DNA from: Oscillospiraceae bacterium
Lineage (GTDB): Bacteria; Bacillota; Clostridia; Oscillospirales; CAG-272
Direction of reading: 5' to 3'
Assembly: GCA_015065395.1 (NCBI GenBank)
Contig: SVQJ01000040.1
Location: 1 to 8,494 of the forward strand
Length of the DNA stretch: 8,494 nt
Below are positions 1 through 4,603 of the stretch, one piece after another (the first letter of the stretch is position 1; each line of letters opens with the position of its first letter). The notes below the pieces were generated by a model. It searched no databases. It saw only the letters and a program-made list of their open reading frames with translations, and was not told the origin of the DNA. Position numbers and translations under genes: made by a program.

Positions 1-269
1 TTTACTCGGCCATAAGTAATCTTTACAGCACGGATTCCATATCTCCCGATACGGATACCGTTCTTTGGGAGGCGCGCCATAAGGCAACGGTGGAGAACGT
101 TATTGCTCTTCTCACCGATGCCCGTGCTGCGCTCGTCATCGGGGATCCCACGGATGCTGTCTGCACTCTTTGCGAGAGTGCGCTTTCGGAGCTTTCGCTT
201 CTTGATGGCCGCGGGGTTACCGAAGATATAGTTTCACGTATTTTTGCTCGCTTTTGTGTGGGAAAATGA
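1..269 (+). CDS. mnmE: tRNA uridine-5-carboxymethylaminomethyl(34) synthesis GTPase MnmE, C-terminal fragment
   Basis: This is the last 88 codons of a gene whose start lies outside the window; the reading frame begins at base 3 and ends with TGA at 267-269. The product ends in IFARFCVGK, matching the FC-[IV]-G-K terminus of MnmE, whose cysteine belongs to the C-terminal helical domain. Upstream, WEARHKATVENV matches the conserved 'N-x-R-H' helix of that domain, and DGRGVTEDIVSRIF matches the usual 'GE-x-x-T-E-D-[IL]-L-x-x-IF' stretch. In the family, MnmE works with MnmG to modify U34 of certain tRNAs; the GTPase domain is not in the window. MnmG is normally the next gene in Firmicutes but is absent here. 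The stop codon directly abuts the stop of the convergent downstream gene, with no terminator hairpin between them. Confidence 0.9.
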   Translation, partial: YSAISNLYSTDSISPDTDTVLWEARHKATVENVIALLTDARAALVIGDPTDAVCTLCESALSELSLLDGRGVTEDIVSRIFARFCVGK

Positions 270-773
270 TCATCTGCGCTTGGGTATGAGCACGAAAATA
301 AGAATCAGGATCGCTATAACTGCGATTATGGCTATAACCACTGCCCAGGGATTGATCCCTTTGGCATCGTCTGCATCCTCATTGAGTGTTCCTTCAACGC
401 CACTTGAATTTTCATTGTTTTGAGAGTTATTGTCATTGCCGTTTGTGTTGCCGCCCATGCTGCTGTCATTTGTGGTGTCGCGGCCGTTTTCTGTGTCCCG
501 ATCATTTTCTGTATCGCGGTCCGAGGGCATTTCGTTTGTTGTATTGGAGGTGTTGGTGCCCATTCCCGTGCTGTCGTTTCCATTGTCGGGATCAACGGCG
601 TCGGAGATATCCGTAACGATATCCTCTACAGCATCCTTTGCCGTACTCACGGCGTCCTCAATGTCTCTGCCCATGCTTCCTTTGGTTGCTGCCGAAACTG
701 AAACAGAGAGGCAGACTGTGCAGATTATAACTGATGCGAAAACAGCTATTAGCTTTTTATTTGTTTTTTTCAT
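270..773 (-). CDS. Secreted Asp/Asn-rich protein with C-terminal membrane anchor, function unknown
   Basis: I do not recognise this family. The product from the chosen start is 167 residues. Residues 1-29 form a signal peptide (KK-rich start, hydrophobic core, S-V-S-A-A cleavage region). Residues 34-62 can form an acidic amphipathic helix (RDIEDAV, KDAVEDIV). Residues 63-135 are low-complexity, rich in Asp, Asn, Ser, Thr and Gly, with three tandem hexapeptides (DRDTEN, DRDTEN, GRDTTN) at 85-102. Residues 143-163 are a transmembrane helix followed by PKRR, so the C-terminus should be cytoplasmic and the acidic part extracellular. There is no LPXTG motif. The start at 773 is preferred because AAAGGGGGA lies 7 bases upstream; the in-frame ATG at 815 would add 14 residues ahead of the signal peptide and has no comparable site. 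The gene is convergent with mnmE and has no visible terminator of its own. Confidence 0.75.
   Translation of the reverse strand: MKKTNKKLIAVFASVIICTVCLSVSVSAATKGSMGRDIEDAVSTAKDAVEDIVTDISDAVDPDNGNDSTGMGTNTSNTTNEMPSDRDTENDRDTENGRDTTNDSSMGGNTNGNDNNSQNNENSSGVEGTLNEDADDAKGINPWAVVIAIIAVIAILILIFVLIPKRR
468..521 (-). repeat. Three tandem 18-bp coding repeats
   Basis: Three consecutive 18-bp units inside the acidic membrane-protein gene encode DRDTEN, DRDTEN and GRDTTN. The first two are alike with scattered third-position changes, and the third is more diverged. They sit in the disordered extracellular part. The pattern suggests in-frame slippage or duplication, so copy number may vary between strains. 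Confidence 0.7.
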
Positions 774-791
774 TTTTATATCCCCCTTTGA

Positions 792-816
792 TTTGGACAT
801 ATTCAGTATTTCCAAA
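792..816. promoter_or_regulatory. Imperfect palindrome in the divergent intergenic region, possible operator
   Basis: TTTGGA at 792-797 and TCCAAA at 811-816 form a 6-bp inverted repeat. The inner ATA at 799-801 and TAT at 807-809 add three more pairs around the centre TTCAG. It lies 19 bases upstream of the minus-strand start at 773 and 48 bases upstream of the plus-strand start at 864, in the only 90 bases between these divergent genes. I see no strong sigma-A promoter for either gene here; TACTAT at 826-831 is at best a weak -10 for the plus strand. A regulator-binding role is a guess from position and symmetry. Confidence 0.3.
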
Positions 817-863
817 GTAAGGCAGTACTATGCAGGATCACTATAGGGGGAAGAAGGGTTTTT

Positions 864-1205
864 ATGGAAAGCAAAAGATTTACAAAAAATGATTCGGGAT
901 TTATATGCGGACATTGCCAAAAAGAGGTAAAACCACTGGGATATACCTCCAGAAATCATTGCCCCTATTGTCTTTGGAGCCGCCACATGGATGAAAATCC
1001 GGGAGATCGGGCAAGTGAGTGCCGAGGTCTTATGGAGCCTGTATCCTGCGAGCCCGACAGCAAAAAAGGTTATATAATCATCCATAAATGTACGGAATGC
1101 GGTGCGGTGCGCAGAAATAAAGCGGCATACGGACCTAAGGCGCAAAGCTTAGGCGGCGCGGATGATCTTAAGCTTATTATTTCCCTTACCGGTAAGGTTT
1201 TCTGA
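864..1205 (+). CDS. RNHCP-domain zinc-ribbon protein
   Basis: The 113-residue product contains the signature R30-N-H-C-P-Y-C-L-W-S that names the RNHCP domain family (PF12647). Cysteine pairs at C15/C18, C33/C36 and C76/C79, with C53 and C62 between, suggest one or two structural zinc sites. The GDR-x-S-x-C-x-G-x-M-x-P stretch at 47-59 and the C-x-x-C-G ending with R84-N-K also fit the family. The length is close to that of the isolated domain. The biochemical role of RNHCP proteins is not established; nucleic-acid binding is a common guess for zinc ribbons. AGAAGGG lies 6 bases before the ATG. The TGA stop sits in TGAGG, which supplies the Shine-Dalgarno of rsmG 8 bases on, so the two genes are probably cotranscribed and translationally coupled. 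Confidence 0.85.
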   Translation: MESKRFTKNDSGFICGHCQKEVKPLGYTSRNHCPYCLWSRHMDENPGDRASECRGLMEPVSCEPDSKKGYIIIHKCTECGAVRRNKAAYGPKAQSLGGADDLKLIISLTGKVF

Positions 1206-1212
1206 GGTTGTT

Positions 1213-1950
1213 ATGATATATACAAAAGAGGAGTTTTCAAAACGCTTGGCAGAGCTTGCCGGATCTTCGGGGCTTTCGGAGCTTTGCGCGTCCCATGAGG
1301 ATAAGCTGTATACCATCTGCACCCAGCTCGATCTGAAATCAAAGCAGTTTAATCTCACCGCCATAACCGAGCCTGAAGAGGTTTTGAAAAAGCATATTAT
1401 AGATTGCGTTTTTGCGGCAAAAACAGTAAAGGCACTTTCAAAAGGAAAGGGAACGCTTCTTGATGTGGGTAGCGGCGCAGGATTTCCCTCTCTTCCCATT
1501 GCGGCAGTCCTCCCGGAGGTTAGTGTTACAGCTATGGATGCAACGGCGAAAAAGACCGTATATATGAATGAAACCGCCGCACTTGCCGGAATCGGTAATT
1601 TCAATGCGGTGAACGCAAGAGCAGAGGAAGCGGCAAGAGGCAAAATGGGAGAGGCTTTTGATATCGTTTCTGCCCGTGCAGTGGCACGGCTGAACGTGCT
1701 TTTGGAGCTTTGCGTGCCTTTCTTGAAGGTGGGCGGCTATTTTGTTTCCATGAAGGGCGCGGCGGCGGATGAGGAGATGAAAGAAGCCGCTGCTGCTACA
1801 AAAAAGCTTGGTGCCGTATTCGTGGAAAAGGTGCAGTACAGCCTCCCCGCGCTTTGTGATGAAAGATATCTTCTTGTATATAAAAAGGTGGAAAAGACCC
1901 CTGATATATATCCCCGTAATTTTTCTCAGATATCCAAGAAGCCTTTGTAA
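1213..1950 (+). CDS. rsmG: 16S rRNA (guanine(527)-N(7))-methyltransferase RsmG (GidB)
   Basis: The 245-residue product is a complete RsmG, slightly longer than the usual 210-240. The family transfers a methyl group from S-adenosylmethionine to N7 of G527 in 16S rRNA, and loss of it gives low-level streptomycin resistance. Family landmarks in order: FNLTAITEPEEVLKKHIIDC at 46-65, the SAM-binding motif DVGSGAGFP at 84-92, the acidic residue after strand 2 in AMDATAKK at 107-114, SARAVARLNVL at 153-163, KVGGYFVSMKG at 172-182 and YPRNFSQISKKPL at 233-245. The start at 1213 gives the usual N-terminus and is preceded by GAGG at 1204-1207; the upstream in-frame ATG at 1162 would add 17 residues overlapping the RNHCP gene. 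The neighbours mnmE upstream and noc downstream are classical for this locus. Confidence 0.95.
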   Translation: MIYTKEEFSKRLAELAGSSGLSELCASHEDKLYTICTQLDLKSKQFNLTAITEPEEVLKKHIIDCVFAAKTVKALSKGKGTLLDVGSGAGFPSLPIAAVLPEVSVTAMDATAKKTVYMNETAALAGIGNFNAVNARAEEAARGKMGEAFDIVSARAVARLNVLLELCVPFLKVGGYFVSMKGAAADEEMKEAAAATKKLGAVFVEKVQYSLPALCDERYLLVYKKVEKTPDIYPRNFSQISKKPL

Positions 1951-1978
1951 ATTTATCATTGAAATCAGTACTTTTTCC

Positions 1979-2230
1979 GTTCTTTCCTTGAAAGGAAAGA
2001 ACCAAAGGAACTTTAAGAAGACAACGATAGCAAAAAGGCAAAAAGGCCCTGAAAAGAGGGAGAAACACCAAAATGAACGAGCTCATTTTGGTGTTTCTCC
2101 CTCTTTTCAGGCTTGGGCACCTGCGGTGCCTCAGCCAAAGCAGAAATCTGCTTTGGCGATGCCTTTTGCCTTGTAATTTTCAGCTAAACCCTTATGTAAA
2201 GTTTTTTGCGAAGCTTTTTTTCAAAAAAGC
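1979..2230. repeat. Highly structured palindromic intergenic element (MITE-like or structured RNA candidate)
   Basis: About 250 bases between rsmG and noc carry no plausible gene but almost continuous inverted repeats. In order: an 11-bp stem 1979-1989/1992-2002; AACTTTA 2009-2015 pairing with TAAAGTT 2197-2203; a 12-bp stem 2035-2047/2161-2172 with one bulged A; inside it a 29-bp perfect stem (2048-2076/2083-2111), a 6-bp stem GGCACC 2116-2121/2125-2130 and an 11-bp stem 2134-2144/2147-2157; and finally GCTTTTTT 2213-2220/2223-2230. The nested arrangement resembles small non-autonomous palindromic elements found between genes in Clostridia, but no target-site duplication or transposase was seen. 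A structured transcript or a chromosomal architecture site are alternatives. Its right-hand A/T-rich hairpin might help terminate rsmG transcripts. Confidence 0.6.
2048..2111. repeat. 29-bp perfect inverted repeat with 6-base loop
   Basis: Arms 2048-2076 (starts CCTGAAAAGAGGG) and 2083-2111 (ends CCCTCTTTTCAGG) are exact reverse complements over 29 bases, separated by ACGAGC. This is the core hairpin of the larger structured element. Its perfection suggests recent origin or active maintenance, since neutral drift would break pairing. Perfect hairpins of this size can extrude as DNA cruciforms. Confidence 0.9.
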
Positions 2231-2257
2231 GACCGTTTCTCTTCATTTTTCATCGTC

Positions 2258-2352
2258 AAACTCGGATTAGAAAGCTATTTGTTTATTTCATAGCCTTTCC
2301 TTGCATTATCCACCAAACAAATGCAAAAATAAATATAATATTCTCCGAGTTT
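2258..2352. other. Three-helix structured segment upstream of noc
   Basis: A 9-bp closing stem (AAACTCGGA 2258-2266 with TCCGAGTTT 2344-2352) encloses two hairpins. The first pairs 2270-2278 with 2290-2299 around one bulged C and an 11-base loop. The second pairs TTGCATT 2301-2307 with AATGCAA 2320-2326 around a 12-base loop. A TATAAT lies in the 3' junction. The segment ends 65 bases before the noc start. It may be a structured leader, a DNA-level regulatory site, or the tail of the adjoining palindromic element. I recognise no riboswitch class in it. Confidence 0.4.
2334..2339 (+). promoter_or_regulatory. Candidate -10 box for noc
   Basis: A perfect TATAAT lies 78 bases upstream of the noc ATG, in the only A/T-rich stretch after the palindromic element. 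No good -35 hexamer lies 16-18 bases upstream and there is no TG extension, so the call rests on the -10 alone. If used, noc would have its own promoter with a leader of about 70 bases, independent of rsmG. Confidence 0.35.
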
Positions 2353-2417
2353 TCCTCTGAAAATTCATCCTGTTGATGGTATCATCCCTATTACCCAATA
2401 AAGAAAGGAAGATAAAA

Positions 2418-3266
2418 ATGATAGGGAATGCAGATTTCGAAAAGAAAGATACGGGAAAAGAAAGCAGAGTTCAGCTTGTGATGATGATATCCGTTGATGA
2501 TATCGTTCCTAATCCTGCACAGCCGAGAAAGTTTTTCACGGAGGAGGCAATACTCCGCTTGGCAGACAGCATACGTAATCACGGGATTATCCAGCCCTTG
2601 TGCGTGCGCCGTCCTGATAAGGGGTCAGGAGTATGGGAGCTGGTAGCAGGTGAGAGGAGGCTTCGTGCCGCAAAGCGTTTGGGGCTTCGCCAGGTGCCCT
2701 GTGTCAGCGTTGAGGCAAGCTTGGAGGAAAGTGCTCACATGGCGATAGTGGAAAATATCCAAAGAGAGAATCTTAATATGTTTGAGCAGGCAGAGGCGAT
2801 AAACACGCTGATGAAGGTACATTGCCTCACCCAGGAAAAAATAGCCGCCAAGCTTTCCTGCTCCCAATCCTATGTGGCAAATAAGCTGAGGCTTTTGAGG
2901 CTTGATGAAGAAGAAAGAGAGGAGATACTTTCGGCTTCCCTCAGCGAGCGGCACGCGAGAGCTTTGTTGCGCATAGCGGATAAGGATGCAAGGCTGGGAG
3001 CAGTCCATACGGTGGTGCGCCGGGAAATGACCGTTGCCCAGACGGAGGAGTACATAGACCGCCTTGTGGAGCTTCAGAAGAAGGAGCGTGCCAAGGAGAA
3101 GGAAAAAAGCCGCACAAAACTTATAATCAAGGATGTTCGTATTCTTTATAATACAATAGACCGTGCTGTGGAAACGGTAAGGCTTTCGGGAATAGATGTG
3201 CAGACTTTGCGCCGTGAAAACGCGAAGGATACGGAAATAGTTATAAGGATACCCAAATATGCCTGA
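2418..3266 (+). CDS. noc: Nucleoid occlusion protein Noc (ParB/Noc family)
   Basis: The 282-residue product has the ParB/Noc N-terminal CTPase fold with box I (PNPAQPRKFF 31-40), GERR (78-81) and ENIQREN (112-118), then a helix-turn-helix DNA-binding region at 137-162. The C-terminal part, DVRILYNTI at 239-247 and IVIRIPK at 274-280, matches Noc rather than ParB. Aligned to the four residues known to switch specificity between parS and the Noc site (Caulobacter ParB R173, T179, A184, G201), this protein has Q150, K156, R161 and R178 at exactly the same spacing, close to the Noc set Q/K/K/R. In the family, Noc binds scattered chromosomal sites and blocks FtsZ assembly over the nucleoid. The start at 2418 has AAAGGAAG 6 bases upstream; TTG 2373 and ATG 2376 in frame lack a ribosome site. 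The N-terminus has no evident amphipathic membrane-targeting helix. Confidence 0.88.
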   Translation: MIGNADFEKKDTGKESRVQLVMMISVDDIVPNPAQPRKFFTEEAILRLADSIRNHGIIQPLCVRRPDKGSGVWELVAGERRLRAAKRLGLRQVPCVSVEASLEESAHMAIVENIQRENLNMFEQAEAINTLMKVHCLTQEKIAAKLSCSQSYVANKLRLLRLDEEEREEILSASLSERHARALLRIADKDARLGAVHTVVRREMTVAQTEEYIDRLVELQKKERAKEKEKSRTKLIIKDVRILYNTIDRAVETVRLSGIDVQTLRRENAKDTEIVIRIPKYA

Positions 3267-3308
3267 GATTTTAGGGTTTACACAGATCATTTCAGGCTTT
3301 CTATTTTT
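3261..3308 (+). terminator. Intrinsic terminator of noc
   Basis: GCCTGA at 3261-3266 pairs with TCAGGC at 3292-3297, extended by GAT 3267-3269 with ATC 3286-3288 across a three-base bulge, and is followed by TTTCTATTTTT. The stop codon of noc lies in the left arm and that of the convergent lipoprotein gene in the right part, only 20 bases apart. The T-tract is on the plus strand only, so termination of noc is better supported than of the minus-strand gene. Confidence 0.65.
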
Positions 3309-3802
3309 ACGGTGCAATTAAGTTTTCCCGAAGAGCGAATCTCCAAAGGGGTGCCGTTTTTGTCTGTGATAACAGTCCAAAGAAGCTCTCCGCTGTTGCC
3401 GTCAGCAATGCTGTTTCCGTTACGGCTTCTGATATGGGTTATATCTGCGCTTTCAAGGAAAAAAAGCTCTGAAACGGCAAAGATCTCCTCTTTGTCAAAA
3501 TGAGCTGCCGTAACGTTCAGCCCGTTATATTCGGCAGTTATTTCGTCCCCTTTTTTTCTGAAAACCAGTCCCGAAATCTCTTTTGGTGAAAGGTATTCGG
3601 CTTTTTTGCATTCACGTCCGTCATCGCCATCCTCAAAGGTCAATCTTATCCTGTATTCACCTTTGTCGCTTTCAACAAAGATTACAGTTTCCGAAAGTGT
3701 GTCCTGGTATGAAAAGAAGCCGGATCTGCTTGCCTCTCGGCAGGAGCACAGCATCGTCAGTGCAAACAGCATCCCAAATAAGCCTGCGATCAGTTTTTTC
3801 AA
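3287..3802 (-). CDS. Small lipoprotein, function unknown
   Basis: The product is 171 residues. A signal peptide (KKLIAGLFGMLFALTML) leads to a lipobox L18-C-S-C21, so C21 is the likely lipidated cysteine. The remainder is predicted mostly beta-strand with alternating hydrophobic residues (ETVIFVE, EYRIRLTFE, EITAEYNGLNV, LLWTVITD, CTVKIESLK). The segment around SPKEISGLVFRKKGDEITAEYNGL at 72-95 recalls small clostridial lipoproteins with a LolA/RseB-like fold; that is a fold-level impression only. The start is TTG, because no ATG precedes the signal peptide in frame and AGGGGG lies 7 bases upstream. That site is buried in the 3' arm of a strong hairpin (3810-3846). The gene follows the two-TM membrane protein on the same strand and probably shares its promoter. 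Confidence 0.75.
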   Translation of the reverse strand: MKKLIAGLFGMLFALTMLCSCREASRSGFFSYQDTLSETVIFVESDKGEYRIRLTFEDGDDGRECKKAEYLSPKEISGLVFRKKGDEITAEYNGLNVTAAHFDKEEIFAVSELFFLESADITHIRSRNGNSIADGNSGELLWTVITDKNGTPLEIRSSGKLNCTVKIESLK

Positions 3803-3809
3803 AGCAAAA

Positions 3810-3846
3810 CCCCCTGCGTATAATTCATCGAATTATATGCAGGGGG
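3810..3846 (-). terminator. 17-bp hairpin: intrinsic terminator or attenuator that sequesters a Shine-Dalgarno
   Basis: Arms 3810-3826 and 3830-3846 pair over 17 bases with a single G-T wobble and an ATC loop. On the minus strand the 3' arm ends in GCAGGGGG followed by TTTTGCTTT, a short terminator-like tract. It begins 15 bases after the stop codon of the 4431-3862 gene. The 3' arm also contains the AGGGGG that serves the TTG start at 3802, so folding would hide that ribosome site. Both readings predict that the lipoprotein is made at a lower level than the upstream gene. Confidence 0.7.
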
Positions 3847-3861
3847 TAGGTTTATTATTCA

Positions 3862-4431
3862 TTAATAACGGAGGGTATCCACCATAACGGTGTTTTCCTT
3901 GTTGTAGCTCTTGAATATCTTGAGAGCCTTGTTTGTGCACTGGAAGAGCACTGCGCTGTCCTGACCGTTCTCATCGAAAATTGCGAAATAGACATCATCA
4001 GTCTGCTTGTCGCTTGCTCTGAAGTCATAGGTCTTGCCCTTAACGGGATACTTGGATTTGTGCTCCTCGGTGTAGGGAGCGATGATCTTCATATCCTTGA
4101 TCTTCTTTTCAAGAACGGTAACTCTTTTTCTTTGGCCGAAGTTCTTTTCAAATCTCAGATCTCCGGAGGAAAGGGTGTACTCGAATTCAATGATGGTGAA
4201 GGGCCATGTGAAATACCAAACGATAGCGGCCATGAGGAATGTAAGGGAGCCGAGCCACCACATATTGGGGATGCAGAATACGCCTACGGGGATACCTATG
4301 TAAAGGATGATCATAGCGATTCTGACGAGGATAACTGCGGGGGAGGGTTTTCTCTTCACGGTGAATTCCGTATAATTGGTAGCATATACGGAGCGATCGA
4401 TCTCTTCACCGCCATGTGTTCTTTTTGCCAT
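3862..4431 (-). CDS. Two-TM membrane protein, DUF6106-like
   Basis: The product is 189 residues. A polar N-terminal stretch (1-30) precedes two transmembrane helices at about 32-54 and 58-81, joined by a very short loop (PNMWW), so both ends should be cytoplasmic. Residues 82-189 form a soluble domain with strands IEFEYTLSSGDLRFEK, KRVTVLEKKIKDMKIIAP and VYFAIFDENGQDSAVLFQ, resembling a PH-like fold. The pattern 'EFEYTLSSGDL...RKRVTVL...IIAP...YFAIF' resembles what I remember of the DUF6106 family in Clostridia, of unknown function; this is recall, not a search. A strong promoter lies at 4503-4475. The ATG at 4431 has its Shine-Dalgarno unusually far upstream, beyond a small hairpin. The gene heads a two-gene minus-strand unit with the lipoprotein. 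Confidence 0.7.
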   Translation of the reverse strand: MAKRTHGGEEIDRSVYATNYTEFTVKRKPSPAVILVRIAMIILYIGIPVGVFCIPNMWWLGSLTFLMAAIVWYFTWPFTIIEFEYTLSSGDLRFEKNFGQRKRVTVLEKKIKDMKIIAPYTEEHKSKYPVKGKTYDFRASDKQTDDVYFAIFDENGQDSAVLFQCTNKALKIFKSYNKENTVMVDTLRY

Positions 4432-4462
4432 ATCACAAATCGCGCAAATGTGCGCCTCTCCT
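4432..4462 (-). promoter_or_regulatory. Shine-Dalgarno separated from the start by a small hairpin
   Basis: On the minus strand AGGAGAGG (4462-4455) is followed by GCGCACATTTGCGC (4455-4442, 5-bp stem GCGCA/TGCGC, 4-base loop), then 10 bases, then ATG at 4431. The linear distance from AGGAG to ATG is 26 bases, too long for normal initiation; with the hairpin folded it is about 12. An in-frame ATT at 4449, 8 bases after AGGAG, is a less likely alternative start that would add six residues. Confidence 0.5.
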
Positions 4463-4474
4463 GAATTTTTCTGT

Positions 4475-4503
4475 ATTATACCACAGTTTTATATAGTTTT
4501 CAA
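4475..4503 (-). promoter_or_regulatory. Sigma-A-type promoter for the minus-strand operon
   Basis: On the minus strand TTGAAA (4503-4498), a 17-base spacer and TATAAT (4480-4475) form a near-consensus promoter. TG one base before the -10 (TGGTATAAT) adds an extended -10. Transcription should begin near 4468, giving a leader of about 37 bases to the ATG at 4431. Confidence 0.85.
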
Positions 4504-4542
4504 TAGAAAAGTACAAATTTAACAACTCAAAAAACACTCTAC

Positions 4543-4571
4543 TTGATTATACTGCGGTAATTTGTTATAAT
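4543..4571 (+). promoter_or_regulatory. Sigma-A-type promoter for the queG-like gene and addB
   Basis: TTGATT (4543-4548), a 17-base spacer and TATAAT (4566-4571) form a good housekeeping promoter diverging from the one at 4503-4475. A start near 4578 gives a leader of about 25 bases with AGGAG at 4592-4596 before the ATG at 4604. Confidence 0.8.
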
Positions 4572-4603
4572 TAATGTGATATATTATATGCAGGAGTAAG
4601 AAA

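Noticed and set aside
231..239. GTTTCACGT, half of a parS site
   Set aside because: Only the left half matches; the mirror half is absent and the bases belong to the conserved end of mnmE.
468..521. Tandem repeats considered as a CRISPR fragment
   Set aside because: The 18-bp units are contiguous without spacers, stay in frame and encode a hexapeptide.
430..846. Open frame on the plus strand opposite the acidic membrane protein
   Set aside because: It lies antisense to a gene with a signal peptide, a membrane anchor and a good ribosome site. Its Ser/Val/Phe-rich translation is what the reverse complement of an Asp/Asn-rich gene gives.
1145..1175. AAGCTTA/TAAGCTT inverted repeat near the end of the RNHCP gene
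   Set aside because: Seven pairs with a 17-base loop inside coding sequence and no T-tract; probably chance.
2035..2172. Cloverleaf fold considered as a tRNA or tmRNA
   Set aside because: No TTCGA-type T-loop, anticodon arm or 3' CCA context, and the 29-bp stem is far too long for a tRNA arm.
1808..2270. Plus-strand open frames at 1808-2176 and 2073-2270 running through the palindromic element
   Set aside because: They run through inverted repeats, have no ribosome site or family motifs, and similar peptides appear on both strands because of the palindrome.
3015..3028. Possible Noc-binding site inside noc
   Set aside because: Only the right half (CCGGGAAAT) matches the recalled ATTTCCCGGGAAAT consensus; the left half is mostly different, so chance is likely.
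2625..3317. Minus-strand open frame opposite noc
   Set aside because: The plus strand encodes a complete Noc with all family motifs; the antisense frame has no ribosome site or recognisable domain.
4060..4464. Plus-strand open frame opposite the two-TM membrane protein
   Set aside because: Shadow of the minus-strand gene, which has a near-consensus promoter and a coherent membrane topology.
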